A DNA stretch of 64,000 nt, from NCBI RefSeq assembly GCF_000208745.1, contig NC_030856.1:4951812-5015811 (forward strand), given 5' to 3'. The DNA comes from Theobroma cacao. Lineage: Eukaryota > Streptophyta > Magnoliopsida > Malvales > Malvaceae. The notes beneath the pieces were generated by a model. The model was not told the DNA's origin and ran no database searches. It saw nothing but the letters and a program-made list of their open reading frames with translations. A program made the translations under genes and the position numbers. Position 1 is the stretch's first letter; each line of letters begins with the position of its first letter. Shown here in pieces: positions 19,868 to 30,160 of the stretch.

Positions 19868-22800
19868 TGTCATGACCCAAATTCGGGAGTTCGTGACTAG
19901 CACGCATGAGCTTGGCAGGCAAGCTCGCGATACTCGAGGATGCCTTCATAGTTAAGTCTTGATAAACATATACCATAATCATAAGGCCTCATGGCCAACA
20001 TCATTGCATTAAACGTAAGTCTTTTAGCATTCAACCTTAGCCCCTTGGCTCGTAATAACATTGAGGACTTAAACATAACATCCACATGGCCATACATTGG
20101 CTAATCATCATTTTAAAATCTGTAATCATCTCCTTACATAACATATGGCAACTTCGTGCCATCATATTTCCTTTATGACGTATTTTATATACATAGCGGA
20201 AGCGTACATAAACCATGACTCTAACTACTACGCAGTGGAGATTCATTGTTAGCGGATAACATACCACTTGTCAAAATTGTGTGTCTGATGTTGACAATGC
20301 TAAGTCACCCAATCCTCGGTGTCTTTATTTGCACATGTACAATTAAAGTGGTGAGTCACACTAGTACGCAGTGCGCGAGAGCATAAAACAATTGTAAATG
20401 TGTAGGGATAGTTGTTACACATATCCTCTAATCATGCATGCATATCATATCTCATGTAAGTACATAATAGGGGCAAGTCAGACATCACCTGTCATTCATG
20501 CTCTAACATAGTCATAGCAGTCATGCTACGCAGCATATATCTGTCATAATCGTGCCAAGGTGGCATAATCATCCTCACCTTACTCATTCAATATTGCTAA
20601 CAACATACCCATCTATTAACCTATTCTACCGTATGAACCGGCCCACCATATGGCCATCTACATACGTGGCTAGGTGTACTCATCTTATAGCACTCACCTC
20701 AATGCTAATCCGTAAGCTCCTCAAGCATGCAGCACATCATAATCATATATCAAATACATATGGCTCTTTCCTCGAGCCGTTGCATTAGTCATCACCTCGT
20801 AACATCATATAACATAATTCACATTTCAAAACCTAAGGCATGCCATTATGTAGTCATCACATCATATCACATCATAAAGTGGCCCTCCCTTGGACATCAA
20901 CATATCATGCACGGTGGCTAGCCGATGGAGAAACAAATCACGCCTAATGCCAAATCAACTAGTAGAATATCAAAGTCATCGTCCGGAACAATCTCTCCAC
21001 AGACGACATCACAATTGTCCTCCGGGGCAATATCCCAACGGATAGCATCACCTAGAGTATTCGTACACAACAGGCGGGAATCATAGGTGGGATTTTCAGC
21101 CGCTGCCCTTATTTACCACCATCCCTGAGGCATGGACATAATCACCATTGCACTGTAGGCGGGAATCACAAGTAAGACAAAACCACCATCCCTGTCGACG
21201 GAACATACATAGTCATAGGGATATGGACACACTCAACCTCATAATATCCATCATCTGAAATTCCTCCACTGATAGAACATGCATAATAAACATCATAACA
21301 TCATTCAGAAACATCCACGGATGGAACATATTACTCCACATAACTCATTAATCATCATGCTTGTCATCATATGTAGTCAATCACTCATCATCATGCCTCG
21401 ATTCTCATATTTAGAAAATACTCATGAGCATATTAATCACTAAGCCTAAGTATATTCTTTCTAGGCACATCATGTAAGTCTCACAACATTCACTAGTCTA
21501 GACATAACTTTTCTAGACATGTTGACCATATAGACATTCAACATAGTATCATCATTTCCATTACATTAACTTATATTCACATCAACATCATTAACCTAGG
21601 CATAGTCCTTTTAGGCGTATTACATCGTTCTCACTTATTTTCTAGTTTAAGAATTCTACCTCTAGACATGCTTATAGTTCATATATAGTATACATTATGC
21701 ATTATTATTATTGAAGCATATATGCACCCTAGTCCTTATGGTCCTATGCATAAAAGTTTTCCCACTCACCTTGACAATGTAGAGGTGCTCCTTAGTTGAG
21801 CTTAAATCCTTAGCCTCCAATTTTCCTTTACAAACCCATTAAATCTTAGCTTTCAAAAAATGCCATCTTTTCAATAAAATAGCTAAATCTTTAGCATATC
21901 AACAAATAGGCTCAAATCCTTTAACAATGAGCTAAACCCATACCGTAGAAGTTGGGTTGCACAATTATTTACCCCAAATATCCAGTCAACTCAAAAGGGT
22001 AATTTTTCTTCAAAGCTGGATCAAAATTGAATCTGAGTTATTAACCGTTTAAATTGAGAATCAATCGACAATAATGCTTTATCTTACCTCTAGAAGCATT
22101 TCCCAAGCTCCATATTTACTCCAAACAACTCCAAACACTTTAAAAATTCATTCCTGAAAGCTAAGGGTTTAGTTTTAAAGAGAAAAAGTGAAACTCTTCT
22201 ACCAAGCCTTTTTAGAGTGAAATTTCTCACTTCTAATGCTCAAAGTCCTTGATTTAGCACTAAAGTATGAAGGTTTTGAGTGAGATGAAATTTGAGGGAA
22301 ATCGAATGAGAGAATGAAGAAATAGGAGAAAATGAAGAATTTTTCGATTTTTGGGCTTTTAAGCTCGATTTTTGCTAATATGGCACCTCAGGATCAACCA
22401 TGGAAGCTTGGTATTTGATCCCAGACTGGATTGTTTACCCCAAATCTCATTTCCTACCCTAAGATCGACTACAAGGGTTCTGTACTCGATCTTGGGCTAG
22501 TGCTAATTATTTACCCCTAAACTTTACTATGTAAATTCGATCCTCTATGTATTGGGATCAACTTTTGAGGTCCAAATGATAAAAATTGATTCTTTTGAAG
22601 TCTAAACTCATTCTAAATCTTCCCCACAACCTCCAATCATTCATATTTCACTTGAATAAACACACAAGTCCATCATGCACACCAATTCTCTCATTCATGC
22701 TCTATGTCACATAGTATATCAATTAACATAGTATAATTTACATATGTATCATATTCAGCTCAGCGCCCAACATATGCACTATATCATTCATGTGCCAACC

Positions 22801-22967
22801 ATATGCATAACATCATTTGAGCTTTTACTCACTATACCTTTCACGACCATCTCTTTTGGACATAGGCATTCCTTAAATTCATAAACATACACATCAAGGT
22901 CACATCAACCCATAAGGTATTCTAGCATTGTACATGGTTAACATTAACAAAAATCGAGGGTGTTACA
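19868..22967. mobile_element. Solo LTR of a Ty3/gypsy-type element, 3.1 kb
   Basis: The block starts TGTCATGACCCAAATTCGGG and ends GAGGGTGTTACA, i.e. TG..CA ends. It is bracketed by the 5-bp repeat AATAT (19863-19867 and 22968-22972). It interrupts the flank module, which runs on without loss from ATAAATAT on the left to ATCGATTCAAGTATTTG on the right. No polyprotein, primer-binding site or second LTR is present, so the simplest reading is a solo LTR left by recombination between the two LTRs. The TGTCA(C/T)GACCC start is common among plant gypsy LTRs. Confidence 0.78.
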
Positions 22968-23682
22968 AATATCGATTCAAGTATTTGGCCCCTGAACTCT
23001 AGGTGTTTTTTGTCACTTGTATAGAGGCTTTGTGCTTCAATTTGAGGTCGCTGCCAATAGCTTTTGTGTGGCTGAGAAATGTTGTAATTGTACAAGTTCT
23101 TTTTATTCAAAGCTTGTGATGTTTTTGTCACCAGAAGTCTTTGGCCATTTAGGCTAGAGACTTGTGATGATATGCCGGCTGATGGTTTTAATGAAAAATT
23201 GCCCTTAAAAAGTATGATGCAAGGACACCAAATGTTACATTGGTGTTAGAATGCCCTTTTCAGCAATAACACCGAAGAAACACACTAATCAAAACTGTAC
23301 ACAACACAAACCTCTTTAGGGCATAATCACCCCTATCAAAACAACCAATATATATGAAACATTTTTGAAACAACCAAAAAGCATGAAAGCCACTGTAAAC
23401 ACATAGTAACACCTCAATGCAACCAAGGATGACAAGAAAAAGAAGTAGTAATATAAAGGCAATACAGTTTTAACATTTTGCCATTATTTATTAAAATATT
23501 TTCTTATGTAACATTAATGTCTCCGCTCTTTTAAGATTTCTCATTCCAAATTATGAAAACCCAACAAATGTATGGAAATCAAAAGTTTAGGATCATGATT
23601 TCTTGAATACCTTGGGATACACTATAAATGACAAAGATAATATTTTTTTAATATTTATCGATCAACTTAATTTTTAACCTTC
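22968..23682. repeat. Type 2 3'-flank repeat module (copy 4)
   Basis: This matches 8225-8956: ATTTGGCCCCTGAACTCTAGG, then CATAATCACCCCTATCAAAAC and TTATGTAACATTAATGTCTC. No gene seen. Confidence 0.6.
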
Positions 23683-24041
23683 CTAATAAGGAGAAGAAGA
23701 ACGCAAAACATCTTTGTTAACTAAAGTGCACTTATTCTATACTTGTTCACCCCTTGATAAGATCACTGATGTATCATTACTTTTAAATAAAAAATCTTGA
23801 AGAGTTTTCTTAATTAATGCATCATGACAAAATTGACCAAGTTATATCAATTCAATGCAACAATTATCCATAACAATTCTGGTCTTGAATATTCTTGCAA
23901 AAATTTAATCGACACAATGCAATGTCATCTTAGTTTCACAGTTATTTGCCTTGATGGGATCAACATCACGAGCCATGGCCACTGCCCTTGCCATAATAAC
24001 CAAAATTCTGAAAACAAGATTAACATATTGAAACTTACCAT
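23683..24041 (-). pseudogene. DD11-like copy G (type 2), broken
   Basis: The start ATG (23's relatives' MASF position) is at 24041. The signal-peptide part is frameshifted by small indels (ATGGTAAGTTTCAATATG..). After RDVDPIKANNCETKM the frame meets a stop where the family has Glu (HCVD then TAA in place of HCVNE). Downstream, later residues of the family can be traced to the ancestral stop at 23683. It lies in the same order and strand as copies C, E and J. Non-functional. Confidence 0.82.
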
Positions 24042-24835
24042 TAAAACTGAAGGATTAATTGATGTCTCTCGTTTTGGTTGGCAAAATACTTTGGTACTGC
24101 TGCAAAGAATTAGTTTATAGAAAATGTTTATTTTATAAGATAACCAGAAGGAATGAGTGATTAAGATGCATTCAAAAACATTTTAATGAGATTTTAAGTT
24201 CAATAGCATTAAGTTTGTCGGTTTATAAATTAACTTGATAAATTTTTAACCAGAAAAATTTTTTTTATTAGTATAGCATTTAGTAATTTTTCAGTTGTCA
24301 GAATGTTTTAAAGAAAAGTTACATTAGTCTTTTAAAAAAAAGATTTCTGGCCACCATATTAAGTTCAATAGTTTGTGACATTAATGCAGCAAATATGAAT
24401 AAAAAACACAAGAGATAGTCATCTCTCGGCTTAATAAATCCTATTCCTTTTTCAACATTCAAGCTCTAGATTTTCAAGTTGAAATTTTCCGTTCTTAACA
24501 AAGTGAAAAAATTATAAAAAAATGATATTGATAAAAAAAATAATATTCAAGTACAATTTCACAACAATTCTTTATTCGTTAGATTAAAGCACATTGCAAG
24601 CAATCAAGCACCAATTACATATTATTATTTAAACTTACATCATCTTGCAAAACTTAAAATGTCAATTTCTCGCATTGTCTCAAAGCTTTGTCTTCACATT
24701 TCCTAATTTACATTTTGTCTTAGAATTGAAAGCCAGCTACAATAATAAGACAGTGATAAGTATTGAGAAAGAGAGAGAGAGATAAGGTGAACTTCAAAAA
24801 GGCTCTCTTCTTCCAAGAACACAGTGTCTCAATAT
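24042..24835. other. 5' flank of DD11-like relic G
   Basis: Matches the 5' flank of copy C (9314-10116), including the purine-rich GAGAAAGAGAGAGAGAGATAAGG near 24765-24787. No gene. Confidence 0.5.
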
Positions 24836-26140
24836 TCCAAAGCAACTTTCAGGAGAATGGGGTTTTCCAATTATAAATCTTTCTCTCATGTTGCTAAGCT
24901 TCTTGTAGCTGGCTTGATATGCCTAATTCAGAAGTAACAACTTCATTGATTGCAATGTGGTAAGCTTGGCACTATAGTTTTCAAATATGTATCGACTATA
25001 CTATGTTACATGGACTATCATGACTCTGTTTCTTCTTATTCCAAGGAATTTCTATTCTTTGTTGATTAATGGAATTTTTTCTAATGTTTAAAAAAAATAT
25101 ATATATATATACTCTTACATGGACTCGAGATAGGGTATCAGATAAAGATACGTCATGTTTTTGACAAGTCTTTACATTAATTTTGTAGATACAAGTGTCA
25201 ATACCCGTATGAATAATAAAGTATTCAAAAAATATAAGATACAAATAAGTTGGAGAAAATTGAAGAGTCCGTGTTACATATTTCTTTAAATTTAATCATT
25301 TAGCATTTGGTCAGAATATTTGGGCTGGTTTCTTTAGTAACAGCTCTTCTATTCATTGAACATCTCTTTATGTTCTGTGACAAGTTCTGCTGTGTTTGGA
25401 ACCTTTGGTGTGATAGTTGGAATATTCCGTGAGTAGTATTTTTGTTCTGCTGTCTTGTGATGATCTCTCTGTTTTTGTTCTGCAGGGGTGATTTCTCGAT
25501 GGTTGTCCTTTTGATCGCATTACAACCTGAGTTGTTTGTGAGCTTGTATAGTCTCTGCCTTGATCTGCTTAATTTGCAGCTCTTGCCTTACATGGCAACT
25601 TTTGTAAAGCATGTTTTTTAATGCAATCTCTACTATATTTAAACAAAAAAAAAAAAAACCAGCTCTTCTATTATAGAGAAATTTGGGTCAATGACACCCC
25701 TGCTTTTGGTCTCAACAACAATTGATTCTTTTCAGGGAGTCTTATCAGGTTTGAAGTACCACCAACCAACATTTTTGTCTAAAATGTTTTTTCAGATTGA
25801 AGTTAATGATTCTAATTTATATTTTGGTGTTGCAGGGTGGCCAGAGGAAGTGATTGGCGGTTCTTGGCAGTGTGACTAACTTGGGGACTTTCCATTTCAT
25901 TGGAATGACAATTGCAGGCCTTCTTAGATTTAAGTTTGAGCTTTATATTAAGGTGAAGAATATATATAATTCTTTTTTCAAGTAGTTAACTAAATTCCAT
26001 AATTCTGTTCTTAATTAATCTTCCTTATGATACCCTTTTATGCTTTATTGTTCTTCAGGGTTTATGGATAGGCTTAAGATGCTTTATTGTTCATTACGTT
26101 GTACAGAAAATGGACTAAAGTCGAGCTTTAAGCAGATAAT
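24836..26140 (+). pseudogene. MATE/DTX transporter relic (copy 2)
   Basis: Three exon-like parts are visible: the LMPNSEVTTSLIAM region (24900-24962), MTPLLLVSTTIDSFQGVLSG (from 25691), and VARGSDWRFLAV..NLGTFHFIGMTIAGLL (from about 25838), then GLWIGL.. and KWTKVEL at 26058-26130. These are the order and words of the C-terminal half of MATE/DETOXIFICATION transporters. Frameshifts, an in-frame stop after AV, and a nested non-LTR insertion make it a pseudogene. It keeps an exon (GTFHFIGMTIAGLL) that the two copies at 36 and 47 kb have lost. Confidence 0.75.
25354..25659 (+). mobile_element. Non-LTR insertion with 13-bp target duplication in the MATE relic
   Basis: CAGCTCTTCTATT occurs at 25341-25353 and again at 25660-25672, bracketing ~306 bp that end in a run of 14 A. 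The MATE copies at 36600 and 47586 show the empty site (CAGCTCTTCAATTATAAAG). The relic at 10.5 kb has the same left junction, so the insertion predates that duplication. No coding motif remains. Confidence 0.75.
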
Positions 26141-26537
26141 GGTAAGGAAACAGGGAACTGGATATGCATTTTGTTGGATCATTGAGAATCTTAATAAAAA
26201 TTAAATGGGCCAAATTTTGACAAAGTTGAACTAGTTATTGATTTGGCATCCTATTAGAGTGGCTGTGGAGGGCTTTGACCCTGTTGATTTGTCTGGCAGA
26301 GGCCGGCCTCTTGTTTAGTTTGACCACTTAATGCCACTCTTGATTTCAAGCTCACGCGACGAAGCTTAACATAAACATTCTGACCAAAATTCTGCTTTTC
26401 GTTGTCATGGCATAAATTAATAAATTGAAAGATAATAATGAAATTGATTTGTATTTATTCAATAAAAATAATATTTAAAATATTATTTTTTTAGAATTTT
26501 TATTAATAAACTAAATTATTAACTTTTTCAAAGATAA
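26141..26537. other. Spacer with type 1 3' flank in reverse
   Basis: From about 26330 to 26537 this is the reverse complement of the type 1 3' flank (AATTGAAAGATAATAATGAAATTGATTTG), as expected downstream of relic H on the minus strand. Confidence 0.5.
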
Positions 26538-26880
26538 AGAATGAGCAAAACTTCTTCGTCAATTAGAGTACATTTATTCCATATTTGAATAGTCTTTAAT
26601 AAGATCAATGATGTATCATTATATTTAAATAGAAGATTTTAAAGAGTTTAATTCATCAATGCATAATGATAAAGTTGACCAAGTCTTATAAGTTTATGAC
26701 AACAATTATCAGAAACGGTTCCAATCTTGAATATACTGGTGAAAACCTCAATAACATAATGTATTGCCATCTTAGTTTCACAATTGTTTTCTTTAATCGG
26801 ATCAACATCACGAGCCATGACCACTCTACTAGTTATAATTACTAAAACACTGAAGCAATACAAACACTGAAACTTGTCAT
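26538..26880 (-). pseudogene. DD11-like copy H (type 1, on minus strand), broken
   Basis: From the ATG near 26880 a small deletion frameshifts the signal-peptide part. The conserved middle (ARDVDPIKENNCETKM..TVSDNCCHKLIRLGQL) is still readable, but cysteine 2 is Tyr (IHYVIEV) and cysteine 5 is Tyr (QLYHYAL), and a stop follows ALMN. Later words of the family are present downstream in decayed form to about 26538. It is the only type 1 copy on the minus strand. Confidence 0.82.
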
Positions 26881-27717
26881 TACACTCGAGGAATACAAAT
26901 TTCTCTTTTGTTTTGATCATTGGCAGAATACTTTTGTACTGCTGTAAGAACTAATTTGTCAAAAAAATGTTCATTTATAGGATAAAGGCAGAGAAGACGT
27001 TATAAAAATCTTAAAGAAATTTCAACTTCATAGCATTTATAGGTATTCCACCTAAACATTTAATTATATTCACTTCTTAGAAACAACAATGAACACATTA
27101 AATTAAGAAAGAAAAAAAAAGAAGAGTTATATATGGAGAATGAGTAAATACTCAAAGAAAGGACAACCTAATAAAAAATATTCAGTTCTATATTTTTTAA
27201 TTGAAATATCTTACTCGAACCATTGAATGCCATTTGGACAAAATTTTGGGACAATTCGTTACTAAATTAAGGCATAAAGAAGAATTCAAAATATACAAAG
27301 TTAATCGCTTGGAAGAGAAAGGATATTGACTTGGCATCTGTGGTGAAAGTTGGCCATCAATTCAATCAAAGAGTTTGATTATGGACACTGAAACCCATCC
27401 ATGGAGGGTGAGGGTTCCTTTTCATTATTAGTTCATACCATTACTATTATTTTTATTTTCATTATTAGTTTTTTGGGAGCTCCTTTTATGCTAATTAATC
27501 AAGAAACATATGCCGTTAAAATTTTATACCAACTAATAAATTACGATACTTAATGTTCTTGAAGCTGAAACAAAATTGAACAGCTCTAATAAATGGAACT
27601 CAACTCCTTTGTGACTATCCTATAAATTTAGCAATTTGCTTGCTATTGAATTCAAGCAACACTACAGAAGTACTCTGCCAGTTGGAACAAGAGGAATCAT
27701 TACCCTCAAAGCTGCAA
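26881..27717. other. Spacer between DD11-like relics H and I
   Basis: Holds the 5' flank of relic H and, from about 27550, the 5' flank and TATA-like CCTATAAATTTAGC (near 27630) of relic I. No other gene seen. Confidence 0.4.
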
Positions 27718-28075
27718 CATCGGCAAGCTTGATGTTTATGTTGCTTCAGGCGTTTTGGTCATCGTGGTGAGTGGAGCAGTTATGGCTAGAGAAATTGATC
27801 CCATCAAGGCATACAATAGTGAATCGAAGATGACTTTATATTGTGTTATTGAGGTTTTCGCCAGCATATTCAAGATCAGACTGGAACTGTCAAGTAAGAC
27901 TGTTGTGACGAACTTGTCATACTTGGTTCAATATGTCAGGCATTGGTACAGAAAACTCTTCAAAATCTTATTTTCAAAAGCAATGATAAATAGGTGATAT
28001 TATCCAGAAGCACACAAATATGGAATAAATGCATTTTAATTAGCAATATTTCACCCAATCCTTCTCCGCGAGAGA
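27718..28075 (+). pseudogene. DD11-like copy I (type 1), strongly decayed
   Basis: The family start codon is gone (CAAGCTTGATGTTTATG in place of ATGGCAAGTTTCAAC). The first cysteine is Ser (YNSESKM). A frame shift follows FKIRLELS.., and the second half (ALVQKTLQNLIFKSNDK, WNKC) lies in another frame. It is the most diverged member and may mark an old branch of the family. Confidence 0.75.
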
Positions 28076-28440
28076 AGGTTGATACCATTTCTTCTAATAA
28101 ATGTACACTTGAGAAGCACAATACTATCATATATTTTCCAATTTGCTGCTTTCATATTTTGCGCAACAATAATGTAGTACAATGAACCACAACTTCATGA
28201 GAAACTAAATTATTGTCGTTCTTGTTATATATCAAACTATGATCTTAAACTCAATAGAAGCCTACCTTAGCATTCAATTCATTTGTGAAAATTTCTTTCA
28301 ATTAAAAAGCAATTTTTTTATCGAATTAATCAATTGAAAGGAAAATGTTTTTTCCTTCACTTTTTCTAGCTATTGAAATTATCCATATCAAATGGAGGAC
28401 AATGCATTCGTAGAAGAAAGATGAAGAAAGATTAAAGAAG
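28076..28440. other. AT-rich spacer
   Basis: No gene, RNA or repeat end recognised. Confidence 0.35.
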
Positions 28441-29040
28441 CGGAAGCTCCATTATGAAGTCCTGATGCTTTCAACAATATCTTTCCAGTCTATACCACAT
28501 CACAAACATTGAAAACAGCAAGGGGCATGCAGGGAAATACACAACAAACACATTAGCAAATAAATCCAAATTCTGTTTCTTCCCCATTCAATTAATTTTT
28601 AGAATCAATCAAACTCTATATATAGAAGAGATTTCTGATGGTCATCTGAAACTAAACACCTCTACCTAATATCTCCCTAAACCAAGGCAACTTTCAGGCG
28701 AATGGGGTTTTCCATAAGCAAGCAAGCCAATTATATGTCTTTCTCTCATATTGCTAAGCTTACTTTCTATCAGCAATTTGGTAGCAGCAAGATTGGTCCA
28801 AGCTCATTACAGCATAGGGTTTTAACGATCAGAATTTGGCAGACCATTCATCAATGCACAAGGTGTCTTGTTCTTCTTCTAATCCTACTAATTTCATTGA
28901 TAGAATGGTTATCGACATCCTACTTGGGGAGGTGACGAGAATGTTGATGAGAAGGCAACAACCTACATTTCCTATGTCTGACAACGTTTGCGTGGAAAGT
29001 GTTGATTCTTTGAATTAGCAAGTACCAGGAAATGCTTTAG
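28441..29040 (+). pseudogene. Relic of the dispersed promoter + gene-start module (copy 3)
   Basis: TATA CTCTATATATAGAAG (near 28615) and the CAACTTTCAGGCGAATGGGG block are followed by open but interrupted frames. This copy extends further right than the others, to a part reading MLMRRQQPTFPMSDNVCVES, which recurs at 41345-41420 (MLMTRQQATFPISDTVCVES). The two copies keep that part in frame with conservative changes, so it was coding. I do not recognise the family. Confidence 0.45.
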
Positions 29041-29365
29041 GGAGGGTAGTGCTATTTCTATGAACCTTTCTTTCATCAACAATTTATGTTTGTTCTACAG
29101 TTTTTGCATTTAAACAATTGATATATACTTAAAACTTCATCAACAACTCATGTAGATATCTAATAACTTCATCTCAATCATTGGGTAAAAGTAAGATCCA
29201 AATTTTTATAAAATGTACCATTCATAATTATTAATTCATAGGCTTATATAAATAAATCCAACATCATACCTCTAAACATAACACTGTGTAGTTTCGACAA
29301 ATAGGCTCCATCCGTTACACAAAGTGCAAGACCAAGATCTGGGTGTTCGAAAAAAGGCAACCGAA
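29041..29365. other. Spacer, probable 3' flank of TOM7
   Basis: AT-rich; no gene. It lies downstream of TOM7 on the minus strand and may hold its 3' UTR. Confidence 0.4.
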
Positions 29366-29590
29366 TCAAACGGGGCTTAGGAGTTGATAAATTTGGGGCT
29401 TGGGCTCAGAGTTCATGCCGATGATGATCACCAAAGGAATGAAGCCATAATGTGTTACCACTTTGGCCTTCTTCATGGTCCATGTGCTCCACTCCTTAAA
29501 GCATTGCGCAATCGATTTCTCCTCCGAGCCTTTAGATCCCTTCCCTGCTTTGCCTTTGCTCTTTAGTGAAACCCTAGACGCCATTACCAA
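29366..29590 (-). CDS. TOM7: Mitochondrial import receptor subunit TOM7
   Basis: 74 residues. TOM7 is a small tail-anchored subunit of the TOM complex in the outer mitochondrial membrane, which takes up nuclear-encoded precursors; TOM7 affects assembly of the complex. Residues 1-30 are basic ([19 protein letters not shown]). Residues ~36-48 read [13 protein letters not shown], and the single membrane segment [18 protein letters not shown] with the terminal QLLSPV is nearly the invariant plant TOM7 ending. The length equals plant TOM7 (~75). The frame is intact and in one exon. It does not belong to the duplicated modules around it. A retro-copy is possible, but no poly-A tract or target duplication is seen. 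Confidence 0.93.
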   Translation of the reverse strand: MVMASRVSLKSKGKAGKGSKGSEEKSIAQCFKEWSTWTMKKAKVVTHYGFIPLVIIIGMNSEPKPQIYQLLSPV

Positions 29591-30160
29591 AATGTTGTTT
29601 ATTTTTTGTCAACTCTTCTCAGATTTGTTAGAATAAACCTATAACATTATGAGAACAAACAAGCAATTAGTTCAACAATTTTAGAAATTTCTCTCTATAC
29701 AAGTGCTGTGAAAAAATTAAATATATTCTAGAACATTTGATATAACAGAAAACCAATTATGAAGTACTTCTTGTAAGATTCTATTCCTTCAATTCTACTC
29801 AGACTCATTTTAAACTAATTATTCAAATTAAGCACACATTTTCTTAGTATCTAGGAGCAAATCCACAGACAGCATTAAAAATGACAAATTTAACATATAA
29901 ATTCAAACCCAAAATGAAAACAACGAATGGTAAATTTTGTATTAAAAAGATAGACACAGTCACACAGGATTGAGTACATACAGCATACAAGATTTTACAG
30001 ATTTTCTCCAACTCCCTCAAAAACATAGCAAAATGAAAATAAAACAAAACATCCTTCGGATTCTTCTCATATTTATGGGAAAACCAAAAATAATTCACGT
30101 AATACAGTAAGTAAAATAAATAATAATAAATGAAAAAAGGGAAAGACGGTAAAAAAACTT
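29591..30160. other. Upstream region of TOM7 / left boundary zone of an LTR
   Basis: AT-rich DNA that should include the TOM7 promoter (minus strand). I see no clear LTR start, so where the LTR to the right begins is open. Minus-strand frames here have no family motifs. Confidence 0.35.

Noticed and set aside
19868..22967. A protein-coding or non-LTR element in this 3.1 kb
   Set aside because: No long frame or motif; TG..CA ends with a 5-bp target duplication fit an LTR better.
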